Counted from the stretch's first letter, positions 33,041-43,339 are shown. The stretch: DNA of 64,000 bases from an uncultured Oscillospiraceae bacterium (GCA_934438055.1 CAKSAY010000005.1:1-64000); one strand, 5' to 3'. Numbers and translations: made by a program. Notes: generated by a model from the letters alone, not told the origin.

Positions 33041-33452
33041 ATTTGCAAGATTACTTTTTATTTTCTCATATATCAAGGGAATACTATACATGGTTTAATT
33101 CAGCTTAATGGTAGATAAAATGCCTAGAAAGCTATCTTTATAATCTGCGATGCGTTTTTTTGTTTGCAAAAATTGTGGATTTTATTTTAGGGTTTTGAAA
33201 GGTAAGAAGGTCTTGATTGAGATCGTAAGGTTTTTATAGTTATTCAATGTATAGCGTTGCTTTCACAGAGCATCTTTTTGATTGTGTTATTATGAAAAAA
33301 TGTGCTTTCCTCGCATCTTCAGGCAGTGCGTTCCATTTCTCTCTCAATGACGATGAGATCTACTGCCGGAATATTTAATGATAATGTTTGCAGCGCCTGA
33401 TTGAATTGCTTTACTTTGATATGGACAGGGGTTATGTTGAAATGGAGCGTCA

Positions 33453-34316
33453 ATGGAACTATCAATTATTTTAATTAATTATAACACCAAAACGCTAACT
33501 GAACAGGCAATAGATAGTATTATTAAGACTGTAGAAAGAACGGATTTTGAAATTATTGTTGTTGACAATTCCTCTCAAGAGGAGCAAAAACTCTCTTTGG
33601 AGCATGAAAGAATACACGTTTTAAGAGATGTTCAAAATCATGGTTTTGGGCATGCTTGCAATTTAGGCGTACAGCATTCGAGTGGTGAATACTTGTTGTT
33701 TCTTAATTCTGATACGGTTATGGCGGAAAACACAATTGACGAAAGTTTTGCCTTTTTACAACAAGATTGCTCTATTGGTGCGCTTGGCGTGCGTATGCTG
33801 CGGCCTGACGGTTCTTTGGATCATGGATGCAAAAGGGGATTTCCAACGCCTATGGCGTCTTTGTATTACTTTAGCGGTTTGGATAGACGGTGTCCTAATT
33901 CCCATAAATATGGCGCTTATCGGCAGACTTTTTTAGAAGAGGATGCTGTTGCTGATGTTGATAGCGTGTCAGGAGCCTTTTTGATGATTTCAAGAACGGT
34001 GTTTGATAAGGTAGACGGATTTGATCAGGACTTTTTTATGTATGGAGAGGACTTGGATTTATGTTATCGAATCAAACAGCAGGGCTATCGTGTGGTTTAT
34101 TATGGAAAGGTTTCCTTTTTGCATTTGCATGGGCAAAGCGGTTTGGTTCGCAGTGAAAAAGTTATTGGATATTTTTACGACGCTATGAATCTCTTTTATG
34201 ACAAGCATTATCAAAACAAATATAATGCTTTTACTGGCTTTTTGGTGAAGATGGCTATTTCTTGCAAACGTCATTTGGCTATTCGTAAAAGCAGGAAGGT
34301 GTTAGAACATGGTTGA
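33453..34316 (+). CDS. GT2 glycosyltransferase, WbbL-like (probable rhamnosyltransferase)
   Basis: A 287-residue GT-A enzyme with no membrane segments. The N-terminal SIILINYNTKTLTEQAI strand/helix, VDNSS (about 37) and the DXD-equivalent NSDT (about 86) are present, as is the GAFLMISRTVFDKVDGFDQ stretch of WbbL/RfbN-type rhamnosyltransferases. With dTDP-rhamnose genes downstream, dTDP-L-rhamnose is the likely donor, perhaps to a lipid-linked sugar. It overlaps the next gene by eight bases. Confidence 0.85.
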   Translation: MELSIILINYNTKTLTEQAIDSIIKTVERTDFEIIVVDNSSQEEQKLSLEHERIHVLRDVQNHGFGHACNLGVQHSSGEYLLFLNSDTVMAENTIDESFAFLQQDCSIGALGVRMLRPDGSLDHGCKRGFPTPMASLYYFSGLDRRCPNSHKYGAYRQTFLEEDAVADVDSVSGAFLMISRTVFDKVDGFDQDFFMYGEDLDLCYRIKQQGYRVVYYGKVSFLHLHGQSGLVRSEKVIGYFYDAMNLFYDKHYQNKYNAFTGFLVKMAISCKRHLAIRKSRKVLEHG

Positions 34317-35235
34317 TATTCTAATGGCTGTTTATAATGGAGAACAGTTTGTTTCGCAGCAGATTGATTCTATTTTAAAGCAGACTTATCAAGATTGGCG
34401 TCTTATTATTCTTGACGATTGTTCCACTGATCAAACAATGGAGATTCTTGACACCTATCAAAGGTTATATCCTGATAAAATCACATATTCCTCTAATTTA
34501 GTGAATTCACACAGCCCTAAGGATAATTTTTTTAATCTCATTCAAGATTCTCAAGCTTCTTATGTGATGACATGTGACCATGATGACGTGTGGCTGCCGG
34601 AAAAAATTGAGCAAACGCTTGCATGTATGCAAAAGGCAGAGAAACGTTTTGGAACGGATATGCCCATTCTGGTTCACACAGATCTTGTTGTTGTTGATGA
34701 AAATTTAAAGATGCTTTCTCCCTCAATGATTAAAAGTCAGAACCTTTCACCGAATCGAGTTCGTTTGCGGGAGTTACTGGTTCAGAATCAAATTACCGGT
34801 TGCACAATGATGTTGAATCGAATGCTTGCAAATCTGGCAAAGGATATGCCACCGGAAGCAGTGATGCATGATTGGTGGTATGGTCTGATTGCCGCGACCT
34901 TTGGCAAAATTATCTTTTTGCCCACAGCAACTATTTTATATAGGCAGCATATGGGAAATCAAGTGGGTGCAAAAGCGGTAACGAGCAGGGAATATATTAC
35001 GAATCGGCTTACCCATTCAAATGAAATCAAAACAGCGCTCCATCAGACCTATCGGCAGGCGGCGGCTTTTCTTGAGCGATTTGGGCAGGAGTTGAGTGAG
35101 CCACAGAGAGAGATGGTGCAGGCCTTTGCACAGATGAACGATAGCAAAAAACTACGTCGTTTGCAAACGCTGTTTCATTATCGCTTTTTCAAAGGCGGTA
35201 TGATAAGAAAGATTGGACAGTTGATTTATTTATAG
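34309..35235 (+). CDS. GT2 glycosyltransferase, RgpB-like (probable rhamnosyltransferase)
   Basis: A 308-residue GT-A enzyme: LMAVYNGEQFVSQQIDSIL start, LDDCSTDQT (about 35), metal-binding CDHDDVW (about 88), and ITGCTMMLNR plus HDWWYGLIA typical of RgpB-type alpha-1,3-rhamnosyltransferases of streptococcal rhamnan synthesis. Coupled to the preceding gene by overlap. Acceptor cannot be read from sequence. Confidence 0.85.
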   Translation: MVDILMAVYNGEQFVSQQIDSILKQTYQDWRLIILDDCSTDQTMEILDTYQRLYPDKITYSSNLVNSHSPKDNFFNLIQDSQASYVMTCDHDDVWLPEKIEQTLACMQKAEKRFGTDMPILVHTDLVVVDENLKMLSPSMIKSQNLSPNRVRLRELLVQNQITGCTMMLNRMLANLAKDMPPEAVMHDWWYGLIAATFGKIIFLPTATILYRQHMGNQVGAKAVTSREYITNRLTHSNEIKTALHQTYRQAAAFLERFGQELSEPQREMVQAFAQMNDSKKLRRLQTLFHYRFFKGGMIRKIGQLIYL

Positions 35236-35565
35236 CTGAATGGAAAGGTCTTTTGTCAGTGAAGTGATGAGACTTTGGTTTTTCAGAAAGAATCCGGTTT
35301 TTTATTAAAAACTTTGCTTGACTCAGACAGAGTTATTGATTGAAAATAAATAGACAAGAGCAGACTTTTATTTGCAAAGTTGTTTGTTTGATGAAAATAG
35401 CGGATTGGTCCTCAATTATCATTCTATGAAATTATTTGATCAGAATTGTTATTTATATTATAGAGATATAGATTTACTACAATAAATTTTGTCGGTGAAT
35501 ATGCTTTTGAGATATATCGATAGATTTTATATAGGCAAAATATTTTACAGAAAGGAAGAAATCAA
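35236..35565. other. Gap inside the glycan cluster with a weak promoter
   Basis: No gene seen. TTGATC (35436-35441), 17-bp spacer, TATAGA (35459-35464) could start a separate transcript for the rhamnose genes; weak match. Confidence 0.4.
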
Positions 35566-36453
35566 GTGAAAGGAATTGTTTTGGCAGGAGGAGCAGGAAC
35601 GAGACTTTATCCGTCTACGATTGCATGTTCCAAACAAATTTTAACAGTGTATGATAAACCTATGATCTATTATCCGGTTTCAACTTTGATGCTGGCAGGA
35701 ATTAAGGATATATTGATCATTTCTACTGCGAGGGACTTGCCGTTTTTTCAAGAACTATTTGGCGACGGTCATCATATTGGTGTTCATTTTTCCTATACTG
35801 TGCAGGAGCAACCGCGTGGACTGGCAGAAGCTTTTATTTTGGGCGAGCCCTTTATAGGAGACGATAATGTTTGCCTTGTTTTAGGAGATAATATTTTTTA
35901 TGGCTACCGTTTTTCAGAGCGTCTTCAGGCGGCTGCAAATCGTAAGGAGGGCGCCACAATTTTTGGATATCATGTGAGTAATCCAAAGGAATTTGGCGTT
36001 GTTGACTTTGACGACAATGGAACGGTGCTTTCAATTGAGGAAAAGCCTGCACAACCAAAGTCTAATTATGCTGTCCCGGGTTTGTATTTTTATGATAATC
36101 ATGTGATTGAAATTGCTAAAAATGTGCAGCCTTCTGCACGTGGAGAATTAGAGATTACATCGGTGAACAATGCCTATCTTCGCGAAGGAAAATTAAAAGT
36201 GGAACTCTTTGGCCGTGGAATGGCATGGCTTGACACCGGAACGCATCATGCCATGCTTGATGCAGCGAACTTTATTGAAGCTGTGCAGACAAGACAGGGC
36301 CTTTATGTGGCTTGTCTTGAAGAAATTGCTTATAGAAACGGATTTATTGATAAAGAGACGTTACTAGAACAGGCTGAAGCTATGAAAAAGACTGAGTATG
36401 GAAAATATCTCTTCTCTGTTGCGGAAACGGTGAAGAAAGGGAGTATTCGATGA
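35566..36453 (+). CDS. rfbA: Glucose-1-phosphate thymidylyltransferase
   Basis: A 295-residue enzyme for step 1 of dTDP-L-rhamnose synthesis (dTTP + glucose-1-P to dTDP-glucose). Nucleotide-binding GGAGTRLYPST (residues 8-18), GDNIFYG, and EEKPAQPKSNYAV are conserved. GTG start after AAAGGAAG. Overlaps rfbD by four bases. Confidence 0.96.
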   Translation: MKGIVLAGGAGTRLYPSTIACSKQILTVYDKPMIYYPVSTLMLAGIKDILIISTARDLPFFQELFGDGHHIGVHFSYTVQEQPRGLAEAFILGEPFIGDDNVCLVLGDNIFYGYRFSERLQAAANRKEGATIFGYHVSNPKEFGVVDFDDNGTVLSIEEKPAQPKSNYAVPGLYFYDNHVIEIAKNVQPSARGELEITSVNNAYLREGKLKVELFGRGMAWLDTGTHHAMLDAANFIEAVQTRQGLYVACLEEIAYRNGFIDKETLLEQAEAMKKTEYGKYLFSVAETVKKGSIR

Positions 36454-37340
36454 AACGTATTATAGTGACAGGCGCTAAGGGACAATTAGGCGCTGAACTT
36501 TTAACGATTTTAAAGAGTGGCGTATCTGAATTAGGAAACATTCCAGAGGAGCTCGTGGGTTGTGAACTAATTCCTGTCGATATTGACGAGCTGGATATTA
36601 CCAATCAACAGGCTGTGATGTCTTTTATCTGCGACGTAAATCCCTTTGCGGTTATTAATTGTGCGGCATTAACGAATGTTGACGGTTGTGAAGAAAAACA
36701 GGATTTAGCCTTGCAGGTGAATGCGCTGGGTGCTCGCAATTTAGCAATGGCTTGCGAAAAGAGTGGCTCTGTTTTAGTGCAAATTTCAACGGACTATGTT
36801 TTTTCAGGAGAGGGCAACAAACCCTATTTTGAATGGGAATTGCCAGCGCCACAGAGTGTTTATGGTGGAACCAAGCGCTTGGGAGAAGAATATGTTAAAG
36901 GCTTTTGCAGCAGGTATTTTATTCTTCGCACTGCATGGCTTTATGGCTATTATGGAAATAACTTTGTGAAAACCATTGCAAGGCTTGCTAAAGAAAACGG
37001 TGAGGTGAAAGTTGTTAACGATCAACGCGGCAATCCAACCAATGCCGCCGACTTGGCATTTGCCATAGTATGTCTGTTGGCAACACAGGAATATGGAATT
37101 TACCATTGTACAGGCCAAGGGGAGTGTAGTTGGTATGACTTTGCTTGTAAGATTGTGGAGTATTATCAGATTAACGCACAGATTCATCCTTGCACGACAG
37201 AGGAATTTCCCCGTCCTGCAGAACGCCCGTCTTACTCTGCACTTGATCATGGCATGCTTCGTTTGACCATTGGCGACGTCATGCGTCCTTGGGAGGATGC
37301 GCTTGCTTGCTTTTGTGAAAAAACAAAGAGTCAGGAATAA
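36450..37340 (+). CDS. rfbD: dTDP-4-dehydrorhamnose reductase
   Basis: A 296-residue SDR enzyme for the last step of dTDP-L-rhamnose synthesis, using NAD(P)H. Rossmann motif GAKGQLGAEL (8-17), STDYVFSGEG, and catalytic YGGTKRLGEEY (about 137) are visible. Coupled to rfbA. Confidence 0.95.
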   Translation: MKRIIVTGAKGQLGAELLTILKSGVSELGNIPEELVGCELIPVDIDELDITNQQAVMSFICDVNPFAVINCAALTNVDGCEEKQDLALQVNALGARNLAMACEKSGSVLVQISTDYVFSGEGNKPYFEWELPAPQSVYGGTKRLGEEYVKGFCSRYFILRTAWLYGYYGNNFVKTIARLAKENGEVKVVNDQRGNPTNAADLAFAIVCLLATQEYGIYHCTGQGECSWYDFACKIVEYYQINAQIHPCTTEEFPRPAERPSYSALDHGMLRLTIGDVMRPWEDALACFCEKTKSQE

Positions 37341-37373
37341 TTAAAAATATTTATTTGGAAAGGAATCAGAAAG

Positions 37374-38432
37374 ATGAAAACGTATTTAGTTACCGGAGGA
37401 GCCGGATTTATTGGTTCGAATTTTGTGATTTATATGCTAAACAAATACAATGATGTTAAAATTATCAATTTGGATAAACTCACGTATGCCGGAAATTTAG
37501 AAAATTTAACGAGTGTACAGGATAATCCAAATTATCATTTTGTGCAGGCTGATATTTGCGATCATGATGCGGTAGAAAAAATATTTAATGATTATGAGAT
37601 CGACTATGTTGTCAACTTTGCTGCTGAAAGTCATGTGGATCGAAGCATAACAAACCCTGAAATCTTTGTGCAGTCGAACGTTTTAGGAACAGTGAATCTT
37701 TTAAGCATTGCTAAAAACCATTGGCAGACAGGGGAGGATTCTTTTAAAGAGGGTGTTAAATATCTTCAGGTTTCCACCGATGAAGTCTACGGTTCATTGG
37801 GAAAGACAGGTTTCTTTATGGAGACAACGCCGCTGGATCCTCATAGTCCTTATTCTTCGAGCAAAGCTTCGGCTGATCTCTTTGTTAAAGCTTATCATGA
37901 CACCTATCATTTTCCTATGAATATTACACGTTGTTCAAACAATTACGGTCCTTTTCAATTTCCTGAAAAATTAATTCCGCTTATGATTAACAATCTTTTG
38001 AATAAGCGTCCACTTCCTATTTATGGAGATGGTATGCAAGTTCGTGATTGGTTGTATGTTCAAGACCATTGTAAGGCAATTGACATGGTGCTAAGAGATG
38101 GACGCGTGGGCGAGGTGTATAATGTGGGCGGACACAATGAGCGCACCAACATCACTATTGTTAAGACCATTATTGATTATATTAAAAACAATGTAGACGC
38201 AACAGTTACAGAGGATTTAATTCAATATGTTGCCGATCGTAAAGGACATGACAGAAGATATGGCATTGCGCCGGACAAAATTAAACAGGATCTTGGATGG
38301 TTCCCGGAGACTACCTTTGAGGTAGGAATTATTAAAACGATTCAATGGTATTTAGATAACCAGGCTTGGATGGAAAATGTCACAAGCGGTGCCTATCAAA
38401 ATTATTATGAAAAGATGTATTCAAATCGGTGA
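37374..38432 (+). CDS. rfbB: dTDP-glucose 4,6-dehydratase
   Basis: A 352-residue SDR enzyme for step 2. GGAGFIGSNF (8-17), STDEVYGS with the catalytic Thr-Asp-Glu (about 134-140), and YSSSKAS (about 159) are all intact. SD AAAGGAATC. Confidence 0.97.
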   Translation: MKTYLVTGGAGFIGSNFVIYMLNKYNDVKIINLDKLTYAGNLENLTSVQDNPNYHFVQADICDHDAVEKIFNDYEIDYVVNFAAESHVDRSITNPEIFVQSNVLGTVNLLSIAKNHWQTGEDSFKEGVKYLQVSTDEVYGSLGKTGFFMETTPLDPHSPYSSSKASADLFVKAYHDTYHFPMNITRCSNNYGPFQFPEKLIPLMINNLLNKRPLPIYGDGMQVRDWLYVQDHCKAIDMVLRDGRVGEVYNVGGHNERTNITIVKTIIDYIKNNVDATVTEDLIQYVADRKGHDRRYGIAPDKIKQDLGWFPETTFEVGIIKTIQWYLDNQAWMENVTSGAYQNYYEKMYSNR

Positions 38433-38459
38433 TTTTGACCGATGAAAGGAGACTGTGTG

Positions 38460-39011
38460 ATGGGTAAATTTCAGTTTATAAAAACAGATATCGAAGATCT
38501 CTATGAAATTGAAACAGCAAAGTTTGGCGATGCCCGCGGATATTTTATGGAGACCTATAATGAAGAAGACTTTCATAAAGCGGGTTTGACTATGCGTTTT
38601 GTGCAGGCGAATGAATCCTGTTCTTGCAAAGGTGTTTTGCGCGGCTTGCACTTTCAAAAAAAATTCCCGCAGGGAAAACTGGTGCGTTGCACAAAAGGCG
38701 AAGTGTTTGACGTCGCCGTTGATCTCCGCGAGGGATCTTCTACTTATGGTAAATGGCATGGCGTTTATCTCTCTGAGAAAAATAAAAAGCAGTTTTATGT
38801 TCCGGAAGGGTTTGCGCATGGCTTTTATGTTATTTCTGACGTCGCGACGTTTGTTTATCACGTCACAAATCTTTATCATCCTGAGGACGAGGGCGCTTTG
38901 CGCTGGAATGATCCGGATATCGGTATAAAGTGGCCTTTGATTCAAGGTCTTGAGGTCTTACTCAGCGAAAAGGATCAAAAAAATCCTTTTTTTGCCGAGT
39001 TAAAAAAATGA
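38460..39011 (+). CDS. rfbC: dTDP-4-dehydrorhamnose 3,5-epimerase
   Basis: A 183-residue cupin enzyme for step 3. LRGLHFQK carries the catalytic histidine (about 62), and VPEGFAHGFYV and WNDPDIGIKWP are family motifs. AAAGGAG precedes ATG 38460; an in-frame ATG at 38442 is too far upstream. With the three neighbours, the whole dTDP-L-rhamnose pathway is present in order A-D-B-C. Confidence 0.96.
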   Translation: MGKFQFIKTDIEDLYEIETAKFGDARGYFMETYNEEDFHKAGLTMRFVQANESCSCKGVLRGLHFQKKFPQGKLVRCTKGEVFDVAVDLREGSSTYGKWHGVYLSEKNKKQFYVPEGFAHGFYVISDVATFVYHVTNLYHPEDEGALRWNDPDIGIKWPLIQGLEVLLSEKDQKNPFFAELKK

Positions 39012-39030
39012 TGAAAGGGCGGTAGATTCA

Positions 39031-39825
39031 TTGGTTAAGGCATATTGGGCAGACTTTAAGCGCTATCTTCCGCTTTTGTGGAGCTTAACCTCGAGAGATA
39101 TTAAGCTCAAATATCGGCGTTCTGTGCTTGGTTTGGCTTGGAGCATTTTAAACCCGCTGTTGATTATGATTGTGTTAACGCAGGTCTTTGGTATGCTTTT
39201 AAAAATTACAGTTGATAATTTTCCTGTTTATTATATTGTAGGCTCTTCTCTGTTTAACTTCTTCTCAGAGGCAACTACCGGTTCCATGTCGTCAGTGCTA
39301 AGCAGCGCTCCTTTAATTAAAAAGGTTTATATTCCTAAGTATATTTTTCCTTTAGAAAAGTGCATGTTTTCTCTTGTTAATCTTCTCTTTTCCATGATAG
39401 CAGTTGTCATTGTTATGGCGTTTTATATTATTATTGGGGATTTGCAGCCTTCATGGACGATTTTGCTCTTTTTCTTACCTATCTTCTATTGCTTCCTGTT
39501 TGCGGTGGGCATGAGCCTGATTTTAAGTGCACTCACAGTCTTTTTTAGGGATTTGCTTCATTTATGGGGCGTTGTGATGACGGTTTGGCTTTATTTAACA
39601 CCTATTATTTATCCTCTGGAGGTTATACAAGACAGTTGGGTTATGGCAGTGGTGCAGTTTAATCCCCTTTACTATTACGTGCAGTACTTTAGAGCCGTTA
39701 TGATGTATGGTCAGGTTCCGGGACTTCTTTTTAATCTTGGTTGTCTTGCTATGGGACTGGCTACAATTGCGATTGGCGTACTCATCTTTAAGAAAACACA
39801 GGATAAATTCATTCTTCATATTTAG
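39031..39825 (+). CDS. ABC polysaccharide exporter permease (Wzm/TagG type)
   Basis: A 264-residue ABC-2 membrane protein with six hydrophobic segments. The N-terminal SRDIKLKYRRSVLGLAWSIL is the gate helix of Wzm/TagG-type glycan flippases. Predicted TTG start; the SD (AAAGGG) is modest. With the ATPase downstream it should move a lipid-linked, rhamnose-containing polymer to the outer face of the membrane. Confidence 0.92.
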   Translation: MVKAYWADFKRYLPLLWSLTSRDIKLKYRRSVLGLAWSILNPLLIMIVLTQVFGMLLKITVDNFPVYYIVGSSLFNFFSEATTGSMSSVLSSAPLIKKVYIPKYIFPLEKCMFSLVNLLFSMIAVVIVMAFYIIIGDLQPSWTILLFFLPIFYCFLFAVGMSLILSALTVFFRDLLHLWGVVMTVWLYLTPIIYPLEVIQDSWVMAVVQFNPLYYYVQYFRAVMMYGQVPGLLFNLGCLAMGLATIAIGVLIFKKTQDKFILHI

Positions 39826-39850
39826 TGGGAGAGAATAGGAGTGTTACAGT

Positions 39851-40582
39851 TTGGTGGATAATGCAGTTGAAATAAAAGATGTGCAGATGCATTTTAACAT
39901 GAGCAGTGAAAAACTTGACAGTCTAAAAGAATATTTTATTAAGCTGATGAAACGGCAGTTGTTCTTTGAGGATTTCGTGGCTCTTGACGGAATTACGGTA
40001 GATATTCCAAAGGGAGACGTGTTTGGGATTGTTGGTTTGAATGGCTCGGGAAAGAGTACGCTTTTGAAAGTGATTTCTGGTATTTTAAAGCCGACTAAAG
40101 GAAGCGTTCATGTTCATGGCTCCATTGCTCCCTTGATTGAGTTGGGTGCCGGTTTTGATATGGAGTTAACTGCACGTGAAAATATTTATTTGAATGGCGC
40201 AGTTTTGGGATTGCCAAAATCTTTGATGGAGCAACGTTTTGAAGAAATCGTTGAGTTTTCTGAGCTTAGAGACTTTTTAGACGTTCCTATGAAAAATTAT
40301 TCTTCCGGAATGGTTGCCAGAGTGGGCTTTGCAATTGCTACGATTACCCGACCTGAAATTTTGATTGTTGATGAAATTTTGGCAGTTGGAGACTTTCGTT
40401 TCCAGGAAAAATGCGAAAATCGCATTAATGAGATGATGAGCGGCGGCACTACTGTTATTATTGTCTCTCATTCGATCGATCAGATTGAGAGATTGTGTAA
40501 ACACGTTCTTTGGTTAGAGCATGGAAAAATGAAGATGCTTGGTGATGTTGAAAGTGTTTGCGAGGTTTATAAAGCAAGCTAA
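39851..40582 (+). CDS. ABC polysaccharide exporter ATPase (Wzt/TagH type)
   Basis: A 243-residue ATPase. Walker A GLNGSGKST (about 61), signature YSSGMVARVGFA (about 150), Walker B LIVDEILAVG (about 170), His-switch VSHS. It ends after the core, with no C-terminal carbohydrate-binding domain as in long Wzt proteins. Predicted TTG start after AGGAGTG. Partner of the preceding permease. Confidence 0.93.
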   Translation: MVDNAVEIKDVQMHFNMSSEKLDSLKEYFIKLMKRQLFFEDFVALDGITVDIPKGDVFGIVGLNGSGKSTLLKVISGILKPTKGSVHVHGSIAPLIELGAGFDMELTARENIYLNGAVLGLPKSLMEQRFEEIVEFSELRDFLDVPMKNYSSGMVARVGFAIATITRPEILIVDEILAVGDFRFQEKCENRINEMMSGGTTVIIVSHSIDQIERLCKHVLWLEHGKMKMLGDVESVCEVYKAS

Positions 40583-40615
40583 GTTTGTCAAAAGGGAAAG
40601 GAAATATCATTTGTT

Positions 40616-43339
40616 ATGAGTGAAATATACAATAAAGAGTATTATGAGAATTATGATGTGGGTGTTGATCAGGTTTCTTATAAGGATTCTGAGTATACCA
40701 AGAAATTTTTACAAAAAGTTGCCAAGCGTATTGTTGAGGAGCTCAATCCCCAAACGGTCTTAGACGCTGGATGCGCTATGGGTCATTTGGTGACTGCCCT
40801 TAGGGATTTAGGGGTTAAGGCTTATGGAATTGATATTTCCGATTACGCAATCAGTCAGGTTCGGGAGGATATCAGACCTTATTGCGTTGCCGCTTCTCTT
40901 GCTGATCCTCTGCCAAAAGGTTTTCCTCAAAAGTTTGACTTAGTCGTTTCAATCGAAGTTTTAGAGCATTTGTATGAAGAAGATTGTGAAAGGGCAATTT
41001 CTAATCTTGCTTGTGCAGGTGATAAATTTTTGATGAGTTCAACATCTGATGATGTTAAGGATATTACGCATTTAAATGTACGCCAAAAAGAGTATTGGGC
41101 AAAGCAATTGGCGAAATTTGGACTTTATCATAATTTGGACTATGACGCGACTTATATCTCTCCGGTTTCCATGCTATTTCAAAGAACGGAGGACTTTCCA
41201 AGACTTATTGAGGATTATGAGCGACATTTACGCGTTTTACGATTAAATCTCACAGACAAACTGCAGGCGCATTCTGCCGGCGAACAAGCTGCGCTTGATC
41301 GAATCAATGAGTATGTAAAGGTATGCCAGAATTATGAGGAGCGCTTGGCTGAGTATGCCCACAAGATGAGTCGTTATATTAAAATGGGTGATGAATATAG
41401 AGATTTACAAGACAAGTATAATAACTTGACACGAGAAAATCAGGAACTCCACAGGATTGCGGTCGCATATCAGGCTCTTGAGGGATCTGCTGTTTGGAAA
41501 TGCACAAAGCCCTTGCGTGTTCTTCTTGACGTGATTAAGAAGTTTTTGCGTAAAATTAAAAGCGCTCTGCGTCTTGGAAAAAAGGGACTCGTCAGTATTA
41601 AAAGAAACGGCTTGAAAGCAACCTGGAGAAAGATGAGAAATCGTGCCAGCCGTTCGAGCAGCTTTAAAGAGTATATGAGAAAGCATGCTGTGACGCCGGA
41701 ACAGTTGGCGTTAGAAAGAGATGTTAGTTTTACAAAGGATATTACTTTTAGTATAATTGTGCCGCTTTATAACACTCCTAAGGTGTTTTTGGAGGAAATG
41801 ATTGAGTCTGTGCAGGCGCAGAGCTATTCTAAATGGGAGTTGTGTTTGGCTGATGGCAGCGGTGAGGATTATGCTTATGTCGGAGAGATTTGTAAAAATT
41901 ATGCGCAAAATGACTCGAGAATTAAGTATCAGAAACTTGAGAAGAATCTAAAAATTTCTGGAAATACCAATGCCTGTATGAAGATGGCAACAGGTGACTT
42001 TTTCGTTTTATTTGACCATGATGATTTACTTCATCCATCTGCTCTTTTTGAATGCATGAAAGTAATTGAAAATGAGGATGCGGACTTTATCTATACTGAT
42101 GAGCTAACCTTTCAGGATTCTTTGGATGGGAATATTGTCATTCATTTTAAATCAGATTTTTCGCCGGATATGCTCAGAAGCTATAATTACATTTGCCATT
42201 TGACGGTTTTTAGCGCAGAGCTTCAAAAAAAGGTGGGTTTCTTTTCACTTGAGCACAATGGCAGTCAGGATTATGATATGATTCTGCGTTTGACAGAAAA
42301 AGCGCAAAAAATTGTTCATATTCCTAAGGTGCTATATTATTGGCGTTCTCATTCTGCATCAGTGGCTTCTGACATTTCTGCAAAACCATATGTTCTTGAA
42401 GATGCGCACCGTGCTTTGCAGGAACATTTAAATCGAGTTGGTTTACAAGGAGACACGCTTGATTCTACAGTTCCTTCTACTTATCGCATTCGATATAAAA
42501 TTGAGGGAAATCCTCTGATTTCTATTCTGATTCCTACTATGGATCACATTGACGATTTGGAGGTGTGCATTTCTTCTATTCTTGCAAAATCGACATATCA
42601 AAATTTTGAAATTATTGTTATAGAGAATAACAGCAAAAACAAAGAAACCTTTGACTATTATCGTTCACTGACTAAACGCGATAATAGAATTCGAGTCGTC
42701 ACATGGCAGGGCATTTTTAATTATTCTGCGATTAACAACTTTGGGGCTAAACATGCAAAGGGTGAATATTTGATTTTGCTCAACAATGACATTGAAATTA
42801 TTACTGAAAATTGGATGGAAGAAATGCTGATGTTTGCACAGCGTGCTGATGTTGGTGCAGTGGGAGTGAAGCTTTATTATCCTGACGACACAGTTCAACA
42901 TGCCGGTGTTATTATTGGTTTAGGTGGCGTTGCCGGCCATTCTCATAAATATTATTTACGTAATGATCCGGGCTATTTTGCAAGAATTTCTATTGTACAA
43001 AATCTTTCTGCAGTCACTGCTGCCTGTTTAATGATTGAGAAGAAGAAGTTCGATGAAATTGGTGGATTAGACGAAAGCTTTGAGGTTGCGTTTAATGACG
43101 TTGATTTTTGTATGCGACTACGTGCGCATGGTTACCTCAATGTCTTTACGCCTTATGCTGAGTTTTATCATCATGAGTCAAAGAGCCGCGGTTTTGAAGA
43201 TACGCCTGAAAAGGTAGAACGTTTTCGTGGAGAAATCAGGCGGTTTAAAGAACGTTGGGGTAAAGAGTTAGAAAAGGGAGATCCTTATTATAATAAAAAT
43301 CTAACCCTTGACTATGAAAACTTTACTATTGCTCTTTAA
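40616..43339 (+). CDS. Methyltransferase / double GT2 glycosyltransferase fusion
   Basis: A 907-residue three-module protein. Residues about 1-200: class I SAM methyltransferase (VLDAGCAMGHLVTAL at about 46, SIEVLEHLYEED). About 225-290: predicted coiled coil; about 300-350 a basic stretch. About 375-600: GT2 domain 1 (FSIIVPLYNTPKVF, then FDHDDLLHP). About 632-890: GT2 domain 2 (ISILIPTMDHIDDLE, then LNNDIEI, ending WGKELEKGDPYYN). Such fusions extend and cap O-antigen or rhamnan chains; here it may add sugars and methylate an end. Last gene of the cluster; a terminator follows. Confidence 0.85.
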   Translation: MSEIYNKEYYENYDVGVDQVSYKDSEYTKKFLQKVAKRIVEELNPQTVLDAGCAMGHLVTALRDLGVKAYGIDISDYAISQVREDIRPYCVAASLADPLPKGFPQKFDLVVSIEVLEHLYEEDCERAISNLACAGDKFLMSSTSDDVKDITHLNVRQKEYWAKQLAKFGLYHNLDYDATYISPVSMLFQRTEDFPRLIEDYERHLRVLRLNLTDKLQAHSAGEQAALDRINEYVKVCQNYEERLAEYAHKMSRYIKMGDEYRDLQDKYNNLTRENQELHRIAVAYQALEGSAVWKCTKPLRVLLDVIKKFLRKIKSALRLGKKGLVSIKRNGLKATWRKMRNRASRSSSFKEYMRKHAVTPEQLALERDVSFTKDITFSIIVPLYNTPKVFLEEMIESVQAQSYSKWELCLADGSGEDYAYVGEICKNYAQNDSRIKYQKLEKNLKISGNTNACMKMATGDFFVLFDHDDLLHPSALFECMKVIENEDADFIYTDELTFQDSLDGNIVIHFKSDFSPDMLRSYNYICHLTVFSAELQKKVGFFSLEHNGSQDYDMILRLTEKAQKIVHIPKVLYYWRSHSASVASDISAKPYVLEDAHRALQEHLNRVGLQGDTLDSTVPSTYRIRYKIEGNPLISILIPTMDHIDDLEVCISSILAKSTYQNFEIIVIENNSKNKETFDYYRSLTKRDNRIRVVTWQGIFNYSAINNFGAKHAKGEYLILLNNDIEIITENWMEEMLMFAQRADVGAVGVKLYYPDDTVQHAGVIIGLGGVAGHSHKYYLRNDPGYFARISIVQNLSAVTAACLMIEKKKFDEIGGLDESFEVAFNDVDFCMRLRAHGYLNVFTPYAEFYHHESKSRGFEDTPEKVERFRGEIRRFKERWGKELEKGDPYYNKNLTLDYENFTIAL

